Positions 18,046 through 25,024 of a stretch of 64,000 nt of DNA are shown here, piece after piece. Position 1 is the stretch's first letter. Every line of letters begins with the position of its first letter. The position numbers were made by a program, and so were the translations under genes. The DNA lies in the NCBI GenBank assembly GCA_964462525.1, contig CAYWWY010000001.1:1-64000 (forward strand), written 5' to 3'. Origin of the DNA: CAYWWY01 sp964462525 (GTDB lineage Bacteria > Thermotogota > Thermotogae > MWEM01). Under the pieces are notes generated by a model, which was given only the letters and a program-made list of their open reading frames with translations, searched no databases and was not told the DNA's origin.

Positions 18046-18644
18046 TGCATTCCTTTAGCAATGCTTTGGATTCGTTTTCTGGCATAATGAATTCTGCTTT
18101 TTACCGTGCCTAAAGGCTTTTCAACGATCTCGGATATTTGCTGATAATCAAGTTCCTCGATGTCTCGGAGTGTAATGTATAATCGGTCTTCTTCTGATAA
18201 CTGTGAAAGGGCTTCGCGAAATTGCTCGATTTCAAGATCTATATCCATCTTGCTTTCTATATCCTGCTCGACGGGTTGGGTCTCAAACTGCAAGCTCTGC
18301 TCTTCTTCTTCAAAATCAACAAGTTTTTCAGAACGCCGTTTGTATTTCTTAAGCATATCTTTGCATGCATTTACGGTAATTCGATACAACCAAGTGGAAA
18401 AGGTAGAATTTCCTCTGAATTTCTTTGCACCTTTATATACACGAAAAAAAACTTCCTGGACAATGTCTTCAACGTCATCGACATTCAGGTAGGATTTGGC
18501 AATCCCTCCTACAATATTTGAGTACTGGTCGTATAAACGCTCAAAAGCCCACACTTCCTTCCGCTGTAGCGCGGAAACGAATTTTTTCTCCTGAGCATTT
18601 ATAAAGGATTCCTTTTCAGTCGGAACCCCGTCCTCTTTGATCAC
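18042..18644 (-). CDS. ECF-type RNA polymerase sigma factor
   Basis: The 200-residue protein has sigma region 2 at about 34-101 (FERLYDQYSN..., DVEDIVQEVFFRVYKG, STWLYRITVNACKD) and region 4 at about 143-194 (LSQLSEEDRLYITLRDIEEL, GTVKSRIHYARKR). There is no region 3, as in ECF factors. The linker is acidic. The frame reaches 18674, but that start lies inside the putative promoter; GTG 18644 follows AGGGGGG at six bases. The anti-sigma gene overlaps its stop. It probably responds to envelope stress, judged from its RseB-like third gene, and may drive its own promoter. Confidence 0.92.
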   Translation of the reverse strand: MIKEDGVPTEKESFINAQEKKFVSALQRKEVWAFERLYDQYSNIVGGIAKSYLNVDDVEDIVQEVFFRVYKGAKKFRGNSTFSTWLYRITVNACKDMLKKYKRRSEKLVDFEEEEQSLQFETQPVEQDIESKMDIDLEIEQFREALSQLSEEDRLYITLRDIEELDYQQISEIVEKPLGTVKSRIHYARKRIQSIAKGMQ

Positions 18645-18665
18645 CCATAACCCCCCTACATATAT

Positions 18666-18692
18666 TTTGACCACTGTACGGCAAAAAAGTTC
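18666..18692 (-). promoter_or_regulatory. Putative ECF autoregulatory promoter
   Basis: On the minus strand GAACTT (18692-18687), a 16-base spacer and TCAAA (18670-18666) match the sigma-E-type pattern GAACTT-N16-TCnnA. It lies 21 bases before the sigma start codon, leaving a short leader that contains the ribosome binding site. Confidence 0.6.
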
Positions 18693-18716
18693 AAAAAAAG
18701 AGGATAAATAATCAAA

Positions 18717-19712
18717 CTATTCAATCAATAATAGATCTTTACCACTCGATTTTGATGGAAGCACTTTAAAACGCAAGTCATGTTCCGCAACGATTCGGCG
18801 TACTGTTTGGCTGATAGACCGCATCACAATTGAGTGCGTAGTGACTTTGCTTCGTTTATAAATGACACCTCGCAAAAAGTCTCCATCGGTGACCCCTGTT
18901 GCAGCAAAAATAACGTTTTTCCCACCAGCAAGGTCTTTGGTAAAGAATACCCGGTCCGTTTTGTGTCCGTTTTCATTAAGATGATTGGCTTCAGCTTCAT
19001 CTTGAGGCCAAAGAGTCATCTGGATCTCGCCTTCAAGAGAACGAAGAGCTGCTGCTGCAAGCACGCCTTCTGGAGACCCTCCGATTCCCATATAAAGGTC
19101 GATTCCGCTTCCTTCAACAGCGGTTGCTATCGAAGCGGCAATATCCCCATCTCCCAGAAGTTTGATTCTTGCCCCTACTTCCCGCACGTTATTAATCAGC
19201 TCCCGATGCCGTTCGCGATTCAGAATGGCAACCACCAATTCAGTAACATCGACACCCAAAACGGCTGCGGCAACACGAAGGTTTTCTCGAACTGAGGCAT
19301 TAATATCCAATTTTCCTTTTAATTCTGGTCCACAAGCGATCTTATTGCAATAGAACGTTGGAAGAGACGCCAAGCCTCCTTTGTCTGAAGCTGCCACAAC
19401 GCTTATTGCATTTGGAAGCCCAAATGCAACCAACCGCGTCCCATCGATCGGATCAACCGCTATGTCAACTTCCGGTGAGTTGGAATCCCAGTTTCCCACT
19501 TGCTCCCCCAAAAAAAGCATCGGGGCCTGGTCCTTTTCTCCTTCTCCAATCACGACAGTTCCTTGGATGGGAACATAATCCAACATTCCTCTCATTGCAT
19601 CCACTGCTTCACGGTCTACCGCTTCTTTATCCCCGCGTCCCAAGAAAATGCTGGATTTTAGGGCAGCTGCTTCCGTTACTCGAACCAAATCAAGGGTTAT
19701 CTCTTTTTCCAT
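18717..19712 (-). CDS. glpX: Fructose-1,6-bisphosphatase class II
   Basis: The 331-residue protein is full length for the GlpX family. It has VIGEGEKDQAPML and DIAVDPIDGTRLVAFG (metal-binding Asp and Glu of the Li-sensitive phosphatase fold), then DLYMGIGGSPEGVLAAAALR (phosphate contacts) and the late FAATGVTDGDFLRGV. It hydrolyses fructose-1,6-bisphosphate in gluconeogenesis; some homologues also act on sedoheptulose bisphosphate. It sits between the sigma gene and acpP but is separated from acpP by a strong terminator. With PPi-PFK in the same window, two routes from FBP to F6P exist. Confidence 0.95.
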   Translation of the reverse strand: MEKEITLDLVRVTEAAALKSSIFLGRGDKEAVDREAVDAMRGMLDYVPIQGTVVIGEGEKDQAPMLFLGEQVGNWDSNSPEVDIAVDPIDGTRLVAFGLPNAISVVAASDKGGLASLPTFYCNKIACGPELKGKLDINASVRENLRVAAAVLGVDVTELVVAILNRERHRELINNVREVGARIKLLGDGDIAASIATAVEGSGIDLYMGIGGSPEGVLAAAALRSLEGEIQMTLWPQDEAEANHLNENGHKTDRVFFTKDLAGGKNVIFAATGVTDGDFLRGVIYKRSKVTTHSIVMRSISQTVRRIVAEHDLRFKVLPSKSSGKDLLLIE

Positions 19713-19740
19713 CGAATTCCTCCACAGCTCTCATAGAATG

Positions 19741-19772
19741 AAAAAGGGCAGGTACCATACCTGCCCTTTTTA
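19741..19772 (-). terminator. Strong hairpin terminator after acpP
   Basis: AAAAAGGGCAGGTA and TACCTGCCCTTTTT form a perfect 14-base stem with loop CCA, flanked by A and T runs, so it can work in both directions. It lies 11 bases after the acpP stop. Confidence 0.9.
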
Positions 19773-19783
19773 TTTGCTTTCAA

Positions 19784-20110
19784 TCAGGATTCTACATCAT
19801 CCTCTGATTGGTCTTCCGTATCATCTTCACCCGAATCTTCGTCGGTAATATCTTCCTCTTCCGCAGAACCACCCATTTTGTCATAGATATAGTCAACAGC
19901 GTCTTCTACGGCTTTGATCTTTTCAGTGTCTTCCTCATCGATTTTCACCCCAAATTCATCTTCCAGGGCCATGATTAAGTCAACAAGGTCCAAGGAATCA
20001 GCACCAATATCTTCAACAAAGGTTGAAGTCAACTGGACTTCCTCTTCTTCTAAGTTAAATTTTTCTGTTACGATTTTCCGAACTTGCTTGAATACTTCGC
20101 TTTTCGTCAT
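19784..20110 (-). CDS. acpP: Acyl carrier protein with acidic C-terminal tail
   Basis: The 108-residue protein contains a normal ACP in residues 1-80, with the phosphopantetheine site D38-S39-L40 in GADSLDLVDLIMALEDEFG. It carries acyl chains for fatty-acid synthesis. Most ACPs end near residue 77-80; this one continues with a 28-residue tail in which 16 residues are Asp or Glu. The tail contains no obvious domain. ATG 20110 is preceded by GAGGTGAT; a GTG three codons upstream overlaps that site. It is a single-gene unit with its own promoter and terminator, apart from other fatty-acid genes. Confidence 0.92.
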   Translation of the reverse strand: MTKSEVFKQVRKIVTEKFNLEEEEVQLTSTFVEDIGADSLDLVDLIMALEDEFGVKIDEEDTEKIKAVEDAVDYIYDKMGGSAEEEDITDEDSGEDDTEDQSEDDVES

Positions 20111-20139
20111 CCCAATCACCTCGCTCAGATTTTGAGTGG

Positions 20140-20148
20140 ATTATAACA
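20140..20148 (-). promoter_or_regulatory. Extended -10 promoter of acpP
   Basis: TGTTATAAT on the minus strand, 30 bases before the acpP start. The -35 region is poor, so the extended -10 may carry recognition. Confidence 0.55.
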
Positions 20149-20177
20149 CATAATTCGAGTATTTGATGAAATCTTCT

Positions 20178-20543
20178 TTATTCTCCATGAGAAGGAACGA
20201 TACAGATGAACTCAAATTCCTCTTGACTGGATCGGTTCAGAAATTGGTGTAAGATCCCTGGAGGAACCAACGCAACATCGCCAGGAGTTAACGGATGTTC
20301 CAGGCGGGTTTCCTTATGGGTTACAAGAATCCCTTGCCCACGTAGGACAAATACTTCATGCTCCCAATCATGGGCATGAAAAGGGGAATGTCCTTCTGGG
20401 TTGAGGGTAAAAACACGCATATAAAAATTGGGAGCTTGCTGTTCAGGACCAATCACAACCCGTTTGGTCACACCCTTCACCTTTCCTTCGACATCAATGA
20501 ATTCTCCCGAAATCTCAGTGTACCTTTTAACAAATGCTTCCAT
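20178..20543 (-). CDS. Small single-domain cupin
   Basis: The 121-residue protein is one cupin barrel. Motif 1 is H-A-H-D-W-E-H-E-x5-G (HAHDWEHEVFVLRGQG) with the usual two His, Glu and later His (GILHQFLN) metal ligands; all four are present. Such cupins bind Mn or another divalent metal, and the substrate is unknown. Its start overlaps the end of khpB by 17 bases, so it belongs to the rpmH-yidC operon. T. maritima has a manganese cupin (TM1459) close to yidC, from memory, which supports shared gene order. Confidence 0.85.
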   Translation of the reverse strand: MEAFVKRYTEISGEFIDVEGKVKGVTKRVVIGPEQQAPNFYMRVFTLNPEGHSPFHAHDWEHEVFVLRGQGILVTHKETRLEHPLTPGDVALVPPGILHQFLNRSSQEEFEFICIVPSHGE

Positions 20544-21222
20544 GGGTGTCTTTTTCCTTTCTTTTCCGTTTTTGTTTTATCGAAATCAACCGATTGTGGC
20601 TTGGTTCTATCACAACAAAACGGTATGGCTCGAGTCCTTTGGAATAGCTGCGAATCCCTTTGATTTTCTTTATGGATTCATGAACAATTCTTCGTTCAAA
20701 AGCAAACATTGGGTCCAAATGGATTCGTTTCCCTGAAACTTGGACTTTCTGGGCGCAGTGGGCAGCGAGCTGAGTAAGAGTTTGTATTCTCCGTTCTTTA
20801 TAGTTCCCGATCTCAATTAAAACAGTTACTTTGCTGTCCGTTAATCGATTCACGAAAATATTGGAAAGGTGTTGAAGCGCGCTTAGTGTTTTCCCATGCT
20901 TTCCGATCATTCTTCCTAAATGAGCCCCTTCGAGTTGAATCAAGATCTTTGAATCTTGTGTTTGATAGGTAACTTTAAGGTCCGAATCCAAATCCTTTGA
21001 AAACCGAAGAAGGCTTTCGATAAAAGAAGCCGCTTTTCTTGCGTAATAGATATTTTGAATGGAAACATGGATGACTGCGTCCCGGGAACCGAACTTTAAG
21101 AACCCTCTTGAACCAGGGTCTACAACTTCGTAGGAAAACTCATCTGAGCTCAAATGGTATTGGTTCTGAACTTCTTCGATTGCCTGTTCAACAGATTTGG
21201 ATACGACTTCAAATCCTTTCAT
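20527..21222 (-). CDS. khpB: RNA-binding protein KhpB (Jag/EloR)
   Basis: The 231-residue protein has a Jag N-terminal domain (SVEQAIEEVQNQYHL..., GSRGFLKFG), a KH domain in the middle with the loop GKHGKTLSALQ, and a C-terminal R3H domain (ERRIVHESIKKIKGIRSYSKG). In Firmicutes KhpB pairs with KhpA to bind RNA and affect cell elongation. A KhpA gene is present at 28981-29211 in the ribosomal operon. It starts eight bases after yidC. The C-terminus is very basic (KQKRKRKEK). The start is ATG 21222. Confidence 0.92.
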   Translation of the reverse strand: MKGFEVVSKSVEQAIEEVQNQYHLSSDEFSYEVVDPGSRGFLKFGSRDAVIHVSIQNIYYARKAASFIESLLRFSKDLDSDLKVTYQTQDSKILIQLEGAHLGRMIGKHGKTLSALQHLSNIFVNRLTDSKVTVLIEIGNYKERRIQTLTQLAAHCAQKVQVSGKRIHLDPMFAFERRIVHESIKKIKGIRSYSKGLEPYRFVVIEPSHNRLISIKQKRKRKEKDTHGSIC

Positions 21223-21230
21223 AAAGCCTC

Positions 21231-22637
21231 CTATGATTTTCTTTTGAAACTAGCAAGAAACTCTTTCAGAGGGATTCCCTTCAGATTATGCTTTCGATAG
21301 GCCCAATATGTAGTAGCCAATCGAATCAGACTGGAAGTAACCCAATACAACTGTAAACCAGTCGACAAGGTAATGAACAAAAACGGAAAAAAGGCAAATA
21401 GCAACCCTTGTCGGGCTACACGTATTTCAGGGGCAGTGATCAAAGAATTGAAGACACTGATGAAAACTGAAACCAGAACAATTCCGAAGTTCTGGGCGAA
21501 GCCTCCGATCGACAAATCCTGCCAAAAGAGAAAAGGGTTTGAAAAAGCAAACACTTCGCTCTCATAACGGATAACCGCGAAGAGCAAAAAGAAAATGGGC
21601 AAGGGAATAAGCATCATCAAACACCCACCGCCGGGATTCACTTTCTTTTCTTTATATAACTTCATCAGTTTCTGTTGCTTTTCTCGGGGATCTTTAATCA
21701 ACTGAACCTTTTTAAACTCTTCATCCATCTGCAGCATTCGCTGCTTGATCATGGATTTGTTCTGCGCATGAATGAGCGGATAAAGGGCAAGATAGATGAT
21801 AATGGTAAACAGGATGATCGCCCAACCGTAATTTCCGGTGATCATTTCCAACCAGTCCAAAAGATAAACAAACATGTAAAAGATCGGGGTATGCCATGTT
21901 GACCCACCGGGATACGCGTTTATGACACGTGATAGCCAAGTATAGTCTTCTGGAAACACATGCCGGATCAACGTCAGTTTGTTAGGACCGATGTAAGCGG
22001 TGATCTGAAGACCCGAATAAGGAACATCGAGTTGATTTGCAAGATCACGGTCTCTTGAGGAAAAAAGAGTATTGGGTGTATTGATGCGATAGATGGCTAA
22101 AGCCTGCGTTCGATCATAAAAGGAAACAAAGACTTTCCCAGAATCATCGATCTGATCCGATGCCGCAAATCCCGTTCTTGGCAAAGAAAGCCGAACATTT
22201 TCGGGCACTTGACCCGTAATCGATAGTTCCATCTGATAATGGGGACCATGCAGAATAGTGATGGTCTTTTGAAAGGCCGGATAGATCAATTCGACATATA
22301 AATCCTGACCTTCGAAAACCTGCGGGTCGGAAAAAGATGAGACAGATCTGCCATTTATGCGGATATCAGTTAGTGGAATCCGTTCGCCATCTTGGAAAAG
22401 ATCGAACCCATCATCCATGTGGGCGAACACATGGGTGGGCTGATCGGTCATCAAGAAGATAATGTCTCGTAGATACCCATGCCGAGTGTCGAATGCGATA
22501 TCTAGAAGGCGTGTCTGAATACGAAGCGTGTTGTCGGAGTATCCGACAGTGATCTCATTTTTTGCCAAACCTACAGAACTTATGATGGCAAAGATCATGA
22601 TGACGATCATGATTTTCATCGGTGCATGTGATTTCAT
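21231..22637 (-). CDS. yidC: Membrane protein insertase YidC
   Basis: The 468-residue protein has an N-terminal hydrophobic segment (about 8-25), an extracytoplasmic domain of about 200 residues (P1-like beta fold) and a C-terminal insertase core with five membrane segments, starting near WHTPIFYMFVYLLDWLEM. The core includes the cytoplasmic C1 hairpin (EFKKVQLIKDPREKQQKLMKLY) and NPGGGCLMMLIPLPIFFLLF. It inserts membrane proteins with or without Sec. The large P1 domain is typical of diderm bacteria and Thermotogota, not of Gram-positive SpoIIIJ. Its start lies inside yidD (83-base overlap), ten bases after AGGAGG. Confidence 0.95.
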   Translation of the reverse strand: MKSHAPMKIMIVIMIFAIISSVGLAKNEITVGYSDNTLRIQTRLLDIAFDTRHGYLRDIIFLMTDQPTHVFAHMDDGFDLFQDGERIPLTDIRINGRSVSSFSDPQVFEGQDLYVELIYPAFQKTITILHGPHYQMELSITGQVPENVRLSLPRTGFAASDQIDDSGKVFVSFYDRTQALAIYRINTPNTLFSSRDRDLANQLDVPYSGLQITAYIGPNKLTLIRHVFPEDYTWLSRVINAYPGGSTWHTPIFYMFVYLLDWLEMITGNYGWAIILFTIIIYLALYPLIHAQNKSMIKQRMLQMDEEFKKVQLIKDPREKQQKLMKLYKEKKVNPGGGCLMMLIPLPIFFLLFAVIRYESEVFAFSNPFLFWQDLSIGGFAQNFGIVLVSVFISVFNSLITAPEIRVARQGLLFAFFPFLFITLSTGLQLYWVTSSLIRLATTYWAYRKHNLKGIPLKEFLASFKRKS

Positions 22638-22917
22638 TGTCCATGTTCCTCCTCTTGGGGAATAATTTTACTTGTTCCGGTACTGGATCTTCTCCCCCTC
22701 TGCAAAAAGGGTTGCATCGAAGAATCCGCCAACAAGCAATCAACGACCCTCGAAAGAAGCCGAATTTTTTGAAAGCGGAGATGGCATAATGAGAGCAAGA
22801 AGGATTAAAACGACATGAGGGTCTTGTATAGGGAGAAATTCCCTTTTGATACAAAACCACGATGCCTATTATGCTATAAGAGGGGATTTTGCTTAAATTG
22901 ATCCACCATTTTGCCAA
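22555..22917 (-). CDS. yidD: Membrane protein insertion efficiency factor YidD
   Basis: The 120-residue protein contains the YidD domain in residues 10-80: YQKGISPYTRPSCRFNPSCSHYA, then ISAFKKFGFFRGSLIACWRILRCNPFCRGG. YidD assists YidC-dependent insertion at the membrane. Typical members end near residue 70-90; here about 35 extra residues rich in His, Cys and Asp follow, read from DNA that also encodes the YidC signal segment in another frame. The start is TTG 22917 with GTGAGG seven bases before; it overlaps rnpA by 44 bases. Confidence 0.9.
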   Translation of the reverse strand: MAKWWINLSKIPSYSIIGIVVLYQKGISPYTRPSCRFNPSCSHYAISAFKKFGFFRGSLIACWRILRCNPFCRGGEDPVPEQVKLFPKRRNMDNEITCTDENHDRHHDLCHHKFCRFGKK

Positions 22918-23284
22918 TTTGTTGCCTCACTTCATTGAACGGAATCGATCCTTTGTTATCCGCCATCTTTTTTCTGGGGATGATCACTAAGTCATAACCG
23001 GAAATCATTGGTTGGATGTCCAACCGAAAAACCTCACGAATCCACCGTTTGATGTGATTCCTATGGACAGCTTTCCCGAATTTTCTTCGAACTGAAATGC
23101 CCAATCGAGAAAAGGAATACCCGTTAGGCAAAAAGAGGATTACAAACAACGGGCTTACAACAGCTTTCCCCTTTTCTATGACTCTTTGAAAATCGGATGA
23201 TTTCCGGATTCTGTTGTGCTTCTGAAACAGGTTGTCTTTTGAAATTTTGGGCAAATCACTAGACTGCCAACCGTTTTCTTCCAT
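22874..23284 (-). CDS. rnpA: Ribonuclease P protein component
   Basis: The 136-residue frame contains HNRIRKSSDFQRVIEKGK near the start and the RNase P signature KFGKAVHRNHIKRWIREVFR. The protein binds the 5' leader of pre-tRNA in the RNase P holoenzyme. The start is uncertain: ATG 23284 lies within the last 26 bases of rpmH and its purine-rich stretch directly abuts the codon; TTG 23254, just after the rpmH stop, gives the usual N-terminal length but has no clear ribosome binding site. Overlap of rnpA with rpmH is known from Thermus. Confidence 0.9.
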   Translation of the reverse strand: MEENGWQSSDLPKISKDNLFQKHNRIRKSSDFQRVIEKGKAVVSPLFVILFLPNGYSFSRLGISVRRKFGKAVHRNHIKRWIREVFRLDIQPMISGYDLVIIPRKKMADNKGSIPFNEVRQQIGKMVDQFKQNPLL

Positions 23285-23393
23285 TCCTTCTTCGGTTCGC
23301 TAGGATTCGTTGGCCACCCCGGGTTTTGGATCGAGTTAAAAAACCGTGAGTTCTCTTCCGTTTCGCTCTAGATGGTTGATACGTTCGTTTCAT
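23259..23393 (-). CDS. rpmH: 50S ribosomal protein L34
   Basis: The 44-residue frame begins MKRTYQPSRAKRKRTHGFL and ends in NRRRNGRKRLAV, the full L34 sequence pattern. It is very basic and full length. The ATG at 23393 is followed within 26 bases of its stop by the start of rnpA. It is the first gene of the rpmH-rnpA-yidD-yidC-khpB-cupin operon, divergent from dnaA, with a consensus promoter upstream. Confidence 0.96.
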   Translation of the reverse strand: MKRTYQPSRAKRKRTHGFLTRSKTRGGQRILANRRRNGRKRLAV

Positions 23394-23444
23394 CTCGTTT
23401 GCCTCCTCTGTCGATTGTCAAGTTATGGGTATTTTTTTCGTTCG

Positions 23445-23474
23445 ATTATATCCATTTCACTGGCAAAATGTCAA
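23445..23474 (-). promoter_or_regulatory. Consensus sigma-70-type promoter of rpmH operon
   Basis: On the minus strand TTGACA (23474-23469) and TATAAT (23450-23445) are exact consensus hexamers 18 bases apart. The rpmH start is 51 bases downstream. Confidence 0.9.
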
Positions 23475-23534
23475 GCACATCAAGGTCTTTTTCCAACCGA
23501 AGCGAAAAACCCCCGACCTTTAACATTCTTGCCC

Positions 23535-23563
23535 TTGAAATCCTTCGAGAAAATTGGTATGAT
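23535..23563 (+). promoter_or_regulatory. Sigma-70-type promoter of dnaA
   Basis: TTGAAA (23535-23540), 17-base spacer, TATGAT (23558-23563), with TG at 23555-23556 giving an extended -10. dnaA begins 66 bases later. It is divergent from the rpmH promoter. Confidence 0.85.
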
Positions 23564-23629
23564 ATTCCTGCTGTCCATTTCCAACACCTACCCGTCATTC
23601 TTCTTTCTTTATTTTATCCGGAGGTTTGT

Positions 23630-25024
23630 ATGAACCCTTTCGATCCTGTACTGGAGGAACAACTGAATCGTTTTTTGGAGCAGAGAATCCACCGGAAAAA
23701 CTGGGAAATGTGGTTTTCCTCTTTCCGAATCTCAACAGTCTCCACTGATCAAAATGAAATCGTATTTGCAATAGGCAACCTTTTTTTGAGGGATTGGGTG
23801 ATCAATAAGTACTCCTCATTGCTCTCCCAAGCAGTTAAAGAGGTTTTTGGCGCTGACTTTCGATTTCGTATCGAGTATGAGACCGTTCAGAGTTCCATAG
23901 AAGATCCCACTCATGAGCAGTCTCAAATAGCGGATCCAGCTCCGGTTGTAAAAAAAAGACCGCTTAGCCTCTGTTTTATGAATCCGCAATTTCAGTTTCA
24001 GCATTTCATCCCGGGCGAAGGAAACCACTTTGCCTATAATGCAGCTATGGAAGTTGCTAGCAACCCAGGAAAGTACAACCCATTGTTTATTTACGGTGGC
24101 GTTGGTCTTGGGAAAACTCATCTGCTCCAAGCTGTCGGCCATTTTGTCATGAATCATCAACCACAGCAGCGGGTTATCTATCTTTCCAGTGAGCAATTTC
24201 TGAATGAACTCGTTGAGTCAATCAAATCCAACAAAACAGATGCGTTTCGTGATAAATTTCGGAAGCAAGCCGATATTCTTCTCATCGATGACATTCAATT
24301 CTTGATTGGAAAAGCCGGCATTCAAAATGAGCTCTTTCACACGTTCAACGCTCTTTTTGATCAAGGCAAACAGATCGCTTTTTGTTCGGATCGGACCCCA
24401 AACGAACTGGGAACATTCCACCAACGACTGATTTCTCGATTCCAGATGGGTTTGGTGGCGGAAACAACCCCACCTGATATGGAAACCCGAATCCGCATCA
24501 TCCAATCCCTTGCGCATAGAGAATCGCTAGAGCTGGATTGGCCGGTAATTCAATACTTAGCGCTTCATGTCACTGATAACATTCGGACAATTCAGGGTTT
24601 ACTCGTTAAGACGGTGATTGCAAAAAAACTGGGAAAAACAGATTACGGGCTTCCACAGATCCAAAACGAACTAAAAAATCTTATGGGGATTTCTCCCGAA
24701 TACAGACCCTTCAATCGAAACCCAGAGCAAACCTTAGAATATCTAATCAAAACACAGCTCCCTCATACCATAGAAGAACTGGTGTCTGGCGCGCGTACGA
24801 AGTCTATTTCTGACTCCCGGAAGGTTGCGATGTTTATCGGTCATAAGCAATTGGGAATCAACATTATGAGAATCGCGCAGATCTTTGGAAAATCTCATTC
24901 AACAGTAATATATTCAATCCAGAAGGTAGAAGAAACCCTAAAAAAAGGGAATACTAAGCTTCAGCGTTTAGTGGACCAAATGATCGCTCAAACATCACCC
25001 AACGTTGGTTCTGATTCATTTTGA
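23630..25024 (+). CDS. dnaA: Chromosomal replication initiator DnaA
   Basis: The 464-residue protein has all four DnaA domains. Domain I is at 1-80, a short linker with EDPTHEQSQI follows, and the AAA+ domain has Walker A GGVGLGKT at 156-163 and Walker B with D220-D221 (ILLIDDIQFL). Domain IV ends with IFGKSHSTVIYSIQKVEETL, where many DnaA proteins have RDHTTV. The frame is open to 23372, but CCGGAGG before ATG 23630 and the promoter inside the extension fix the start. No dnaN gene follows; the next gene, rbgA, is convergent and their 3' ends overlap by 37 bases. Confidence 0.96.
   Translation: MNPFDPVLEEQLNRFLEQRIHRKNWEMWFSSFRISTVSTDQNEIVFAIGNLFLRDWVINKYSSLLSQAVKEVFGADFRFRIEYETVQSSIEDPTHEQSQIADPAPVVKKRPLSLCFMNPQFQFQHFIPGEGNHFAYNAAMEVASNPGKYNPLFIYGGVGLGKTHLLQAVGHFVMNHQPQQRVIYLSSEQFLNELVESIKSNKTDAFRDKFRKQADILLIDDIQFLIGKAGIQNELFHTFNALFDQGKQIAFCSDRTPNELGTFHQRLISRFQMGLVAETTPPDMETRIRIIQSLAHRESLELDWPVIQYLALHVTDNIRTIQGLLVKTVIAKKLGKTDYGLPQIQNELKNLMGISPEYRPFNRNPEQTLEYLIKTQLPHTIEELVSGARTKSISDSRKVAMFIGHKQLGINIMRIAQIFGKSHSTVIYSIQKVEETLKKGNTKLQRLVDQMIAQTSPNVGSDSF

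Noticed and set aside
20358..20736. Two overlapping plus-strand frames over cupin and khpB
   Set aside because: They are shadows of the minus-strand genes with no start signal or family motif.
23372..23629. 86-codon N-terminal extension of the dnaA frame
   Set aside because: It contains the dnaA promoter and lacks DnaA similarity; the good ribosome binding site is at 23619-23625.
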